Source: an uncultured Fibrobacter sp. (GTDB lineage Bacteria > Fibrobacterota > Fibrobacteria > Fibrobacterales > Fibrobacteraceae). Taken from it: a stretch of DNA of 64,000 nt. Position numbers and translations under genes: made by a program. Positions 8,708 through 18,558 of the stretch are shown here, one piece after another; the stretch's first letter is position 1, and each line of letters begins with the position of its first letter. Under the pieces are notes generated by a model that saw only the letters and a list, made by a program, of their open reading frames with translations, was not told where the DNA came from and did not search any database. The DNA lies in the NCBI GenBank assembly GCA_946405515.1, contig CAMJHM010000006.1, forward strand, positions 1-64,000, in the 5' to 3' direction.

Positions 8708-10489
8708 TTAGCGGATAGAGACTTTCTTCATCGCAATGAGTTTATCACCAGAAGTGACGCGAACCAGGAGAATGCCCTTGCCAGCAAACTTGGCAAAATC
8801 AACGTCCTTGGCCATGCCACTGATGGATTCGCTGTGAAGGAGCTTGCCGTTCATGTCGAACACGCGGAGCATCTTGGTACCGGCAACAGAAGAAGACACG
8901 TTGAGCGTGGTGTTGTCGACAGAAATTTCAGATTCACCGAGAGTCGGAACAGCCTTCGGAGCAGCCTTACCTTCGAACGCCGGAGCCGGACGAGCCGGAA
9001 GGGTATCCTGGCAAAGCATTTCAACCCACCACCAAGCATCATTGGCATCGCCATTCATGTAGATTGTGTAGCGGTTGATAGAACCATCAGCAATTCTTGC
9101 CGGATTCACAGAATAGCACTTGTCGGTTACGTGACCATTCAGACCGCTGCTGTAGCAGTGTTCGGTATAATGACCAGCACCATGGACATACTCAATGCAT
9201 TGATTATCGTGAAGTTCCCATTCACCCGGATTGCGCGGAGTGATAAATTCCTTTTCGCAAGGAGTCTGGACCCACCACCATGTATCGGCAGCATTGTTGC
9301 TCATGTGTCCAGAGACAGGAATTTGGTTACCCCTAGCCGGATTCGGCTTATAGCACTTGCCTGCCTGCATGTTTTCCAAGCCGGACTTGTAGCAGTGCTG
9401 ACGATAATTGCCCGAACCATTGACAAAGTTGATGCACTTGTCAAAGCAGTTCGGATCATCGGGATTGTTGACGCAGTAGTTGGGGTCACAAGCGCCATCA
9501 TCCGAATGGTTTTCACAGAACGCCTGGCATTCAGCACCATCGGGGTCCGTGACGCATCCAAGAGGACGCTGGGTAGAAGGCGTTGTACCAGTACCAGTAC
9601 CGGTACCAGTACCACTACCATCGTCGCAAGCCGCATCCGTAGGATTCAGCCCACAGAAAGCTTCACAGGCAGTACCATGACGATCCACTGCACACACAGC
9701 ACGACACTCCGTTTCCTTGGTCAGGTCGCCAAGACAAAGTGCTTCCGAGCAGTTGGAAGAAACGGTCGGATCAGCTTCGCAAGCCATAAAGCAAGACTGA
9801 TCAGCGGGGTTGCTGCAAACCGGCTGCGGGCCGCCACAGCTACCCGGGAACACAGTGCAAGTATTGTTCTGGCAGAATTCGTTCACCGGAAGACCAGTGC
9901 AGAAATCCTGACATTCCTGACCCGAAGGATTCGTGTTGCAACTTGCAGGCGGGTAAACCGGCACAAGGTTGTAGCATTCAGCCTCAACCCACCACCAAGT
10001 ATCATGAGCATTGTTGTTCATGTGCGCATTCTGAGGGAGAGAACCATCAGCGATTCTAGCCGGATTCACAGCATAGCACTTATCCTCGTCCATATTAATC
10101 AAGCCCGAATTGTAGCAGTTGTCTGCATAATGACCCGAGCCATTGTGGAACTGGACGCACTTCGGATCAAGGGTATAGGTACCCTGAACCGGCACCTGAA
10201 TCGGCACCTGAATGCATTCCGTCGTCTTCCACCACCATGTATCGGCAGCGTTGTCGTTGATGTACTGAGTATTCACAGAGCCATCGTTAATGCGCGACTG
10301 CCTTACATGGTAGCAAGTGTGAGGCGCCATGTTATGGAGACCGCTGATATAGCAGTTGTTGGCATAATTACCAGACCCATTCACAAAAGGTATGCAACCT
10401 TCGGCGGTGCCTGGGGTGTAACTTATTTGACCAAATGCAGCAGATGCGAGCATCGCTGCGCCGAGAGATGAATAGATAAGTTTATTCAT
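8708..10489 (-). CDS. Secreted Cys/Trp-rich repeat protein (593 aa): four ~62-aa NGSGxY...CYxSGL...DTWWW modules plus a C-terminal sorting-like domain
   Basis: Signal peptide; repeats C-x2-[FY]-x-[NH]G[SA]G[NH]Y-x3-CYxSGL...KCYxxNPAR...[DN]AWWWV; Cys-rich linker; C-terminus MLRVFDMNGKLLHSESISG...GKGILLVRVTSGDKLIAMKKVSIR. Confidence 0.85.
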   Translation of the reverse strand: MNKLIYSSLGAAMLASAAFGQISYTPGTAEGCIPFVNGSGNYANNCYISGLHNMAPHTCYHVRQSRINDGSVNTQYINDNAADTWWWKTTECIQVPIQVPVQGTYTLDPKCVQFHNGSGHYADNCYNSGLINMDEDKCYAVNPARIADGSLPQNAHMNNNAHDTWWWVEAECYNLVPVYPPASCNTNPSGQECQDFCTGLPVNEFCQNNTCTVFPGSCGGPQPVCSNPADQSCFMACEADPTVSSNCSEALCLGDLTKETECRAVCAVDRHGTACEAFCGLNPTDAACDDGSGTGTGTGTGTTPSTQRPLGCVTDPDGAECQAFCENHSDDGACDPNYCVNNPDDPNCFDKCINFVNGSGNYRQHCYKSGLENMQAGKCYKPNPARGNQIPVSGHMSNNAADTWWWVQTPCEKEFITPRNPGEWELHDNQCIEYVHGAGHYTEHCYSSGLNGHVTDKCYSVNPARIADGSINRYTIYMNGDANDAWWWVEMLCQDTLPARPAPAFEGKAAPKAVPTLGESEISVDNTTLNVSSSVAGTKMLRVFDMNGKLLHSESISGMAKDVDFAKFAGKGILLVRVTSGDKLIAMKKVSIR

Positions 10490-10635
10490 ATATTCCTTCT
10501 TTTGCCTTGGTTGTGAAGTGTTATTTTACAAGGCGAAAATTAATATAGTAAAAAAAGTTCATTTGAACGAAACAAACAAAATAATTTTTCACTTTATTTT
10601 CAATAATACATATTAATTATATAATAGAGAATTTA

Positions 10636-10800
10636 TCCGTAAGTAAATATTTCCACTTGTTTTAACATTCATAATTTTGTTCGTAAGTAAATATTTTCAT
10701 TTATTTGCAAATAGAAAATTTTATCTGTAAGTAAATCTTTTCAATTCATCAAACAATCGCAATTTCATTCGTAACAAAAAAATTTTCTTTTTATTCGAAG
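10636..10800. repeat. AT-rich degenerate tandem repeat, period ~44 bp
   Basis: CGTAAGTAAATATTT at 10638, CGTAAGTAAATATTTT at 10682, CTGTAAGTAAATCTTTT at ~10725, TTCGTAACAAAAAAATTTT at ~10768. Confidence 0.6.
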
Positions 10801-10804
10801 CAAA

Positions 10805-10843
10805 CAAAAAGGCCCCAACATGTCAAGTTGGAGCCTTTTTTAC
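10805..10843. terminator. Bidirectional intrinsic terminator
   Basis: aaaaaGGCcCCAACatgtcaaGTTGGaGCCtttttt. Confidence 0.75.
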
Positions 10844-10863
10844 ATCAACTTCGCGAATTCAGT

Positions 10864-10972
10864 TCATTTAACGCGCTTTTTGCGATAGACACCCGTCTTT
10901 ATGATACGCATCTCCTTGTGTCCGTCTTCGAACTTGAAGAAAATCTTCCAGATGTAGATGTCCGTGCCCTCG
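10864..10972 (-). pseudogene. C-terminal relic of a fifth VWA paralog
   Basis: Minus strand encodes GTDIYIWKIFFKFEDGHKEMRIIKTGVYRKKRVK*, matching the paralogs' C-terminus; no homologous sequence upstream. Confidence 0.75.
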
Positions 10973-11197
10973 CAGCAAGCGCTAGCAAAAAGAATAAAAT
11001 CTTTATAGACTCCCCACCGCAATCCTCTCCATCAATCCAACAACATTAAAAATGGAATTGCAGACAAAATATATAATTCATTTTCAACAAGTGTTCATTA
11101 TTCCCTAAATTTCTAAAATGGCGAAATTCGTCAAATTTCGGCATTGTGTTGCATTTTCACCATTTTTTTGTATATTTGGACCCAACCACTAATGACT

Positions 11198-11554
11198 GGG
11201 GGTGATCTGGTTTCGACAGGGTCGCCGAAGTGTTAGTTGCAAGCCGAGGTCTCAGACGGGGGCACTCGTTAAAAAGTCTGAAAAAAAATAAGTGCTGACG
11301 AAAACTACGCACTCGCTGCCTAATTAACGGCAACGCCGGGCCTCATTCCGCTCCCATCGGGATGTACGTCCGGACGCAATATGGGATAGGATTCTCGCAT
11401 GCCTGGGGCTAGAGTCCGAGATTCACTAGGCTGGTCAAACTCTGCGCCGACCTTCTTGGGCGTGGATAAGACGAGACCTTAAATGCGAAGGGAAAGCTTG
11501 TAGGAATGGACATGGAAGTGATTTTGGACAGGGGTTCGACTCCCCTCACCTCCA
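11198..11554 (+). ncRNA. ssrA: tmRNA
   Basis: GGGGGTGATCTGGTTTCGACAGG 5' end, tag ORF GCTGACGAAAACTACGCACTCGCTGCCTAA (ADENYALAA*, 11294-11323), T-arm GGACAGGGGTTCGACTCCCCTCACCTCC 3' end pairing with the 5' end. Confidence 0.97.
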
Positions 11555-11573
11555 CGAATACTCTCAATACAGA

Positions 11574-11605
11574 ATCCCCGGCTTATAAAGCCGGGGATAT
11601 TTTTG
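11574..11605 (+). terminator. ssrA terminator
   Basis: AATCCCCGGCTTataAAGCCGGGGATATTTTTG. Confidence 0.85.
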
Positions 11606-11756
11606 GGGGTAGGAGGAATTGAAACTCAAATAAAAAAGGAACACCCGTGCTAGCGCAGCACGAAAGCTCCTCTCAAAAAACAATCCAAATCATGGCTTAA
11701 AACGCCAGTAAAACAAAATCCCATACTAAAACATTCCTTATTACGTCTATAATATA

Positions 11757-11784
11757 ACAAAAATACCCGGCGGGAGGGCCGGGT
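11757..11784 (-). terminator. Terminator for the 11838-12302 gene
   Basis: Minus strand ACCCGGCcctcccGCCGGGTATTTTTG. Confidence 0.6.
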
Positions 11785-11837
11785 GGTTAATTTTCAGGGG
11801 AATGGACTACTGGTAGTGGTCCAACTGGCGCGGAGGC

Positions 11838-12302
11838 CTAGGCGTGAAGCTGTGTACCGGAGCGTTCAATGTCGAAAAGACGACGCAAATACTCCGTTTT
11901 GGCAGGATCGCGTTCATCGGGGAGCGTGAGCGGGCCCATCGACAAGGCCACCAGGATAGAACCCGGGTAGTTGTTGACACGCTTGATGAAATCACTTTCG
12001 GACACGCCTTCGGTGTAGAAATCCACGACGAACGTATCCCAGTCGTCGGCCTCGATCTGTTCGAGAGCTTCGGCCTCGGTGGCGACGGCCTTGAGGGTCG
12101 CCCCCATAAGGAGGTCGGACAGCACCTCGAGGCAGGCGTTCCGGCGAGCCTCGTCCTCTTCCCAAATCAGGATGCGGCGGTCGCTGTAGTCACGGACCTG
12201 CGGGACAAAACCTTCTTCGGGATCCTCGTCGAATTTCTCGAGGGCAGCCTCGTCCATTTCGTCGTCGTTTTCAAATTCGTCTTCAAATTCTTCTTTCAGC
12301 AT
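11838..12302 (-). CDS. Response-regulator receiver-like protein with an acidic N-terminal extension (154 aa)
   Basis: DRRILIWEEDEARRNACLEVL...AEALEQIEADDWDTFVVDFYTEG resembles a REC fold; MLKEEFEDEFENDDEMDEAALEKFDEDPEEG N-terminus. Confidence 0.6.
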   Translation of the reverse strand: MLKEEFEDEFENDDEMDEAALEKFDEDPEEGFVPQVRDYSDRRILIWEEDEARRNACLEVLSDLLMGATLKAVATEAEALEQIEADDWDTFVVDFYTEGVSESDFIKRVNNYPGSILVALSMGPLTLPDERDPAKTEYLRRLFDIERSGTQLHA

Positions 12303-12326
12303 AGTGCTCTAAATATAGTAAAAAAC

Positions 12327-13682
12327 TCACTTGCGGACAACTTTCACCACCGGGGCAGCGCCAGCAGCCGTCGCACGGACAATGTACACGCCCTTGGGCA
12401 TACGGTCTGGCACGACGAACCCGTTCGACGTGCCAAGGCAGTTGCCGTTCAAATCAAAAACCGCATAGCTTGCAGAAGTAACGCCAGGCACCGACGGGGC
12501 CAGAACAATTCCCACAGTCCCTGACGAATCCCCCACGGCCGACGTGTCCGCGGCCGACGCCGTATCCGACGCAGCAGTCGAATCCGCCGCAACCGTCGAA
12601 TCGGGTTTATCCCCGCCGCCAACCTCCCCCGCCCGTGCCTTCCGCACCTTGAGGCTAGTCGCCATGAAGTCTACCACAAACGTCCCGTCGGACTCCGGAG
12701 CGATAACGACGCCGCCCTGTTCCACGACGGCGTCTTCCCCGACACCTTGCGTATCGATTTTAACGCGCAGCAGCACCTTCTCGGGCATGTGCTCGTCCGG
12801 GATTTTCCAACTGACCGTAAACCCGTCATCTGCCGCGACCGATTCTGCCGCATCGATGACGAAATGCGCCCGGTAGTAGGCCGAAACCGTACCAAAACTC
12901 GCCGTCCAGAGTTTGTTTTCAATGGCGCGTTGCATAATTTTCTTGATATCGCCGGGATTGATGGAGTAATCGTCCCCCGTATCGTCGGTAACGCCGTGGT
13001 TCAGCACCACAAGCCAGGAGCCCCCCGTCACCTGAACATCCCACGGATTTGCGCCACTAAAATCGCCGATAAAGGCCGCCGTGTCCATCGCCGAAAGCAT
13101 TTCGGGCAAGGTCGCCCCGGAGCGCGTCCAAATCTTTGCCTGGATATTGAACATCTCGGGTTGCGTTTCCCACATGTTGCGCCCGTGCCAGCCACAGTTG
13201 CGGTTGTTGAAATGGCGTTTGGCAATAATTTTCTGTACAGATTCGTTTGTTTCGCAAAAAGGAGCCGCAAAAGACACCACTTTGACCTTCGCCCCGGCCG
13301 ATTCAAGCGTTTTTTCGATAGTCCCTGCAAAATCCACGATTTCGCCGTTCAGTTCCGACTCGCTTTGCCCCGTCATGTGGCCATGCGACTGCGTGTGGTT
13401 CCCGATTTCGTGGCCCGCGTTGGCCAGAGCCGCAAAACCGGCCGCATTCCCTTGCAGTCCATTGCTCATATTAGTGACAAAAAAAGTCACTTTAACACTG
13501 GAAAGTTCTTCGAGGATGGGTTTCAGGTTGTCAATCTGGTTCTTGAGCGCATCGTCGAAAGTAAAACTCACCGCCCCCACGTAGCCGTTCCAAGGTACCG
13601 TCTTGACTGGACCGGCCCAAACGAAAGCAAAACAAAGGCATACCAGCGCAAAAATCGCGGCAACCGGATTATTCTTGTACAT
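12327..13682 (-). CDS. Secreted polysaccharide deacetylase (NodB/CE4-like) with C-terminal sorting-like domain
   Basis: AVSFTFDDALKNQIDNLKPILEE, ATFFV-like VTFFVTNMSN, HEIGNHTQSHGHM; C-terminal YAVFDLNGNCLGTS...PKGVYIVRATAAGAAPVVKVVRK. Confidence 0.85.
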   Translation of the reverse strand: MYKNNPVAAIFALVCLCFAFVWAGPVKTVPWNGYVGAVSFTFDDALKNQIDNLKPILEELSSVKVTFFVTNMSNGLQGNAAGFAALANAGHEIGNHTQSHGHMTGQSESELNGEIVDFAGTIEKTLESAGAKVKVVSFAAPFCETNESVQKIIAKRHFNNRNCGWHGRNMWETQPEMFNIQAKIWTRSGATLPEMLSAMDTAAFIGDFSGANPWDVQVTGGSWLVVLNHGVTDDTGDDYSINPGDIKKIMQRAIENKLWTASFGTVSAYYRAHFVIDAAESVAADDGFTVSWKIPDEHMPEKVLLRVKIDTQGVGEDAVVEQGGVVIAPESDGTFVVDFMATSLKVRKARAGEVGGGDKPDSTVAADSTAASDTASAADTSAVGDSSGTVGIVLAPSVPGVTSASYAVFDLNGNCLGTSNGFVVPDRMPKGVYIVRATAAGAAPVVKVVRK

Positions 13683-13780
13683 AAAACCATCCTTAATCTG
13701 TCGTCACATAATATAGCTATCTTGAAAAGACCATTTTCTGCGAAATTTCCATACCAAAACAAATTTTAGCGACAGCCCGA

Positions 13781-13800
13781 AAAATAAGTTATATATTTAA
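13781..13800 (+). promoter_or_regulatory. Shared VWA-paralog promoter element (variant)
   Basis: AAAATAAGTTATATATTTAA upstream of paralog C. Confidence 0.5.
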
Positions 13801-13818
13801 AAAACAACGACATACTCA

Positions 13819-16800
13819 TTGATACGTTTTCTTTTTGATATAAGGGGCTATGTGGCGGCTTTTTTTAGAAAAATTCTGTATTCGCTTGCATTGATTGCAG
13901 TAACCGCCAGTGCGACGGTTACTATTGAAGGGGATACAACGCTCTATAACGCCACAGCCGGCGACACGCTCTCCATTACAGCCAGGAAAATTCTCAAAGT
14001 GGGCGAAAACTTCGTCAAATGGGAACTCGTCTCTGGAACGGGAACATTTACCGATGAAACAGCGGATTCCTCTGGATTCATCCTAGCTTCGGGCGATGCT
14101 GTCATCAGGATGGCGACTCAGACTTTGCCCACTTACGAAATAACGGAACAACTCCGAACTCTTAATTTCTACAAAAACAGCACCAAGATTCCCATGTCGT
14201 CGCAATACGGCATCCGGATGAACTATAAAGCCACCGAAGACGGGCAATTCGCTTTTATCTACAAGGCCAGTCAGGGGCTTACCCCTATGTATTTTGCCGA
14301 GGACTCCACTTTTACCAAAACAGCGGCGACGAATGTTTTTTCTGCAAACACAAACTGCACTTACACCTCCACTAGAGAAGTAAAATGTGTTTTTAATGCG
14401 ACAGCCAATACCGACAATTATTTTTGCGCAGCTCTTGCTTATTATCCCAATCACGACATGAAGGATTCCGCATCCTTTGGGATTGCCCGGACGCATACCG
14501 TGAGCGTTGCACATTCAGGGCAGGGAACGGCCTACATCGATTCGCTGAATCTCAAGGCCCTGTCTTACAGCAAGATCATTGACCTCGATTCAACCAAGAT
14601 TTACGCCACGCCGGACACGGATTACGTCTTTGACCATTGGGAGGTTTCATCCGGGACCTGTTCCATTCGCGACACCAAGAAAGAAACGACTCTGGTTTAT
14701 GACGTGAAGACCGACTGCAAGGTTAACGCCGTCTTTGCTCCAGGGACAATCTACACCATCACATCCACCCCGACCCAATACAATTTCACAGAGAACACCT
14801 ACGCAAAGAAAATTTCTAGCGGGCACTCCGGCGTGCGATTCACGTTCACGGCTCCAAGCGACGGCTCCTACACATTTATCACGTCGACAGATTTTTCTAG
14901 CGATTCTATCTACTATCTCCGATACACCAATTCCACCTATAGTACGCTGGCTCTTAGCAAAAAATTCAACGGAACGGTCTCCGACAAACTCACCCTCACG
15001 GCGGGACAAGTCGTTTCTATCGTCATTTCCAACACATCCAACAAAAAAGACAACCCCTTCTACATCAACTACGCAAGCCAAGCCTATAAAGTCGTTCTCG
15101 GCACCGATGGAAACGGCACGACAAAGCCTGCAGCCGGTTACGACACAGCCTATGCCGGTTCAAAGTATTCCATTTCCGCAGAAGCAAACGCCGGTTACCG
15201 TTTTTCCGATTGGCAAGTCGTAGCGGGCTCTCCTGTAATCGAAGACTCCGAAGCGCCCAGCACGTATGTCTCGGTGTCCGCTAATGCCGAACTGAAAGCG
15301 AGGTTCAAACCAAGCTCCGTGTACTCACTCACCAAGACAAAACAGACATTCAACTTCCAGAAAAACTACTACAACGAATCGTCTCTTTCTACAATCCGGT
15401 TCAGCTGGACTCCACCCGATACCGCCACCTACCTGGTCAGTTTTGAGCCCATAGACCCAATTAGTGGCATTTTCAATAATTATGGAACAGACTCGACATT
15501 TGCAAACGCCGAAGCCGTTAGCGCTATCAGCGGCACAATGAGTTTTACGATTAAAGGCTCTGCCGGCATTCCCCTTTATTTGACGCTCCAGGATAGCGCC
15601 AAGAACATCCCGAACAAATCATTCAAAGCTTGGATTTCGATGCCATACGTATTGAACGTATTGACTGCCAAAGAAGGTTCCGTAAACCCCTCCGGCAAAG
15701 TGTACACCGCACCAGGCACCAAAACGATTCTCACCGCATGGCCCTATGGTGGATACAGGTTCAAATCCTGGGTCAATACCAAAGGCGACATGACCATTTC
15801 TTCCCCGAAGAATTCCAGAACGTCCGTCACCTTAATAGACTCGCTCTGTTTTGTAAAAGCCACCTTCACAAATGACGAATCTGCAGAACCTTTGCTAAGC
15901 ATTTCCAAACTGGACATAAGCAACTACCCCGAGGTATGCGCACTGGTCTCTGTTACGGACAAGAGTTCTGGCCATTCCTTTTATGGGCTTGTTTCCGAAG
16001 ATTTCGCCTTGACTGAGGATGAAAAAAACATTCAGCCCCAAGTGGAAAGCATAAACAACGTTACTGGCGTTTCCGTTGTCATTGTCGTTGACGAAAGTTC
16101 ATCAATGACAATCAACAACCGCATGAATAAAGCGAAAGAGGCCATTCGGGAATTCGTTGAGAACATGGGCCCCTACGACAAGACCGCTATTGTAGGATTC
16201 CGCGGATACGACTCGACAACAGTCCACCAGACAATGACTTCGGACAAATTCTCGTTGATTAATGCCATTGATTCCATTAGTGCCGTGGCCGACATGACAA
16301 ACATCATCACGGGAACTATCGCTGGTTTAAACCAAATCGTGAACGAGACCAACCCGACTGCAGTCATCGTTTTCTCTGACGGAGACAGCAACAGCGGCTC
16401 CAAAGACGTGAGGGGCACCGTAAAACTTGCAAAAGACAAGAAGACCCCCATCTATTCCATCGCACTCGAAAGCGAAACGAAATATCCTCTCGAAAATCTC
16501 GCCCTCGGCTCAGGTGGGACATTCTCAATTGCAAGCGATGCCGAAGAACTGGCTGGCCTCTATGCCGGCATCCGCGACAACATCATGTCACAGTACCTTG
16601 TTTGCTACCAAACTCCCGACACCGTCCAGAACGGCGAAACGCACGACATTATCATCAGCACAAAATTCAACAACATTACAACAAAAGATTCGGCCCAATG
16701 GAGCGAAAAATCCATCCCGCCGACCATTATCCTTACCGAAAACACATGGGAGCTAATCAACAATTCCCAAGCCTCCAATAACCCGCTCACCCTCAGTGCC

Positions 16801-18558
16801 TACATCAGGACACAAATCGGCATCAGTTACGCAGACCTGTATATACGTACCGCAGGCACAACAGACGTCTTTACAAAAACGGCCCTACAAAACGTACACG
16901 ATAGCCTCTGGGAATTTACCGTTCCTGCAAACCTTGTCATGGCTCCGGGCCTAGAATTCTATATCATCGCGGGAGACAACCTCGGGCAAACCGGCAAAGC
17001 ACCAAAGAATCAAAATCCGTCAAAAGAGCCCTACACCATCTTTGTCGATAATGATATTCCCACCATCGAGACAATCTCTGTAGCATGCGAAGATTCTACA
17101 ACGGACATAAAGACATTCATTTTCAGCATCAAGGATAGCGACGGAATCAACAGCGTCGAGCTCTACTTTAGGGATTCGAAGACGATTTTCTTCCAAGAAG
17201 TGCCGCTCGCCTACTCTGCAAAAAAAGACAACTGGATTGTAGAATTCCCAGCCAACATCCGAGACTTCGATAAGCTTGATTACTATGTTCGTATCACCGA
17301 TGCAAGGGGAGCATCGCTCCGCAACCCAAGCGAAGGGACGCTCACCACAGACGCCTGCCGCATCCATTACGTGGACAACGACACATCCACCACAGACACA
17401 ATCCCCGAAGATACAATTACACCGTCGCCCCGCGACTCCATCGTATATTCGCTCATTGCCGACACCGCCGAAATTTACGACAAGGACCTCGATGGCCACG
17501 CGGATTACGTTCGCGTGCATTTCAAAGAAGAGCACGATGACAACATCACGAGCATCGATTCCATCTTCTGGAACTCGAACCGTGGCGAATGGAGATTCGT
17601 CCCCGACGGAATGATAAAGAAAAACCGCACAGACGGAAAATGGTTCGAGGGCTATATCAACACCCCATACAAGTATGGTTTGACCAAGGCCGACTCCGTG
17701 CGCAAACCCTTCCTCGGCTTTACAACGATCCATTCTGACAAGATGGAATATGTCATGCTCAACGACAAAGTCGGAGCCGTTCCTGTCAAAGCAACCAAGA
17801 TACCCGGAAAAGTCGGACTCAAAGAGTACATGAACCCAGGCGCGACAATCCCGCCAGACACGCTCATCATCAGGATGTCCGAGCCCATCAAGAATTTCGG
17901 CGAAGAAAAGGCCTGGAAAGACCTCTTCCGCTACTCATCGTCGTGCAAAGATACCGTCACGCAGCCTTTTAACCTAAAAGACGACCCAATTATCCGCGAG
18001 AATGGGCAAGTGTGGACTCTTATTCTCGATGATTTTTCAATCAAAACGGGATTCTGCCTGTTCTCCAACCCCTCTGCTTCTTACGAAGACCTGGTTGGCA
18101 ACAATCTCGGCCGTGGAGGCATCGAAATTGAAGGCAAGGACGGGATGTTCTATCTCGGCACTGTCAAGCCACTCCAGCCCGTCAGCGGAATTGGCAAGGC
18201 GCCCAAATGGATTCCGCCCGAAGGTTCCGACTGGGAAACCCTCCCCGACACCCTATCGGTTATCAGCGTAAAAGCGATGTCCCCCTATACGGCCGAAGTC
18301 TATATTTTCGACGGAATCGCAACTTACGTAACTCATTTCAAGCAAAAATTCGGCTATAACGGTGAAATGGAAGACCCGGCACGTGGCAATTCCAGCGACC
18401 CGACCAGACTAGGCTTCCTGCACTGGAACCAGCGCTCCGAAAACGGACGCCGAGCCGGAACCGGCATCTATATCTGGAAGATTGTCTTCAAGTTCGAGGA
18501 TGGGCATAAGGAGACGAGGATAGTGAAGACAGGGGTGTGGAGAGGGAGTAGGAAGTAG
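13819..18558 (+). CDS. Giant VWA-domain surface protein, paralog C (1579 aa); an internal GTG (MAAFFRKILYSLALIAVTASA) is an alternative start
   Basis: Same architecture as paralog B; VVIVVDESSSMTINNRM MIDAS motif; C-terminal GTGIYIWKIVFKFEDGHKETRIVKTGVWRG. Confidence 0.9.
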   Translation: MIRFLFDIRGYVAAFFRKILYSLALIAVTASATVTIEGDTTLYNATAGDTLSITARKILKVGENFVKWELVSGTGTFTDETADSSGFILASGDAVIRMATQTLPTYEITEQLRTLNFYKNSTKIPMSSQYGIRMNYKATEDGQFAFIYKASQGLTPMYFAEDSTFTKTAATNVFSANTNCTYTSTREVKCVFNATANTDNYFCAALAYYPNHDMKDSASFGIARTHTVSVAHSGQGTAYIDSLNLKALSYSKIIDLDSTKIYATPDTDYVFDHWEVSSGTCSIRDTKKETTLVYDVKTDCKVNAVFAPGTIYTITSTPTQYNFTENTYAKKISSGHSGVRFTFTAPSDGSYTFITSTDFSSDSIYYLRYTNSTYSTLALSKKFNGTVSDKLTLTAGQVVSIVISNTSNKKDNPFYINYASQAYKVVLGTDGNGTTKPAAGYDTAYAGSKYSISAEANAGYRFSDWQVVAGSPVIEDSEAPSTYVSVSANAELKARFKPSSVYSLTKTKQTFNFQKNYYNESSLSTIRFSWTPPDTATYLVSFEPIDPISGIFNNYGTDSTFANAEAVSAISGTMSFTIKGSAGIPLYLTLQDSAKNIPNKSFKAWISMPYVLNVLTAKEGSVNPSGKVYTAPGTKTILTAWPYGGYRFKSWVNTKGDMTISSPKNSRTSVTLIDSLCFVKATFTNDESAEPLLSISKLDISNYPEVCALVSVTDKSSGHSFYGLVSEDFALTEDEKNIQPQVESINNVTGVSVVIVVDESSSMTINNRMNKAKEAIREFVENMGPYDKTAIVGFRGYDSTTVHQTMTSDKFSLINAIDSISAVADMTNIITGTIAGLNQIVNETNPTAVIVFSDGDSNSGSKDVRGTVKLAKDKKTPIYSIALESETKYPLENLALGSGGTFSIASDAEELAGLYAGIRDNIMSQYLVCYQTPDTVQNGETHDIIISTKFNNITTKDSAQWSEKSIPPTIILTENTWELINNSQASNNPLTLSAYIRTQIGISYADLYIRTAGTTDVFTKTALQNVHDSLWEFTVPANLVMAPGLEFYIIAGDNLGQTGKAPKNQNPSKEPYTIFVDNDIPTIETISVACEDSTTDIKTFIFSIKDSDGINSVELYFRDSKTIFFQEVPLAYSAKKDNWIVEFPANIRDFDKLDYYVRITDARGASLRNPSEGTLTTDACRIHYVDNDTSTTDTIPEDTITPSPRDSIVYSLIADTAEIYDKDLDGHADYVRVHFKEEHDDNITSIDSIFWNSNRGEWRFVPDGMIKKNRTDGKWFEGYINTPYKYGLTKADSVRKPFLGFTTIHSDKMEYVMLNDKVGAVPVKATKIPGKVGLKEYMNPGATIPPDTLIIRMSEPIKNFGEEKAWKDLFRYSSSCKDTVTQPFNLKDDPIIRENGQVWTLILDDFSIKTGFCLFSNPSASYEDLVGNNLGRGGIEIEGKDGMFYLGTVKPLQPVSGIGKAPKWIPPEGSDWETLPDTLSVISVKAMSPYTAEVYIFDGIATYVTHFKQKFGYNGEMEDPARGNSSDPTRLGFLHWNQRSENGRRAGTGIYIWKIVFKFEDGHKETRIVKTGVWRGSRK

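Noticed and set aside
8834-10471. 545-aa plus-strand ORF opposite the Trp-rich repeat protein
   Set aside because: Antisense of a strongly repetitive coding sequence with signal peptide and Cys modules on the minus strand.
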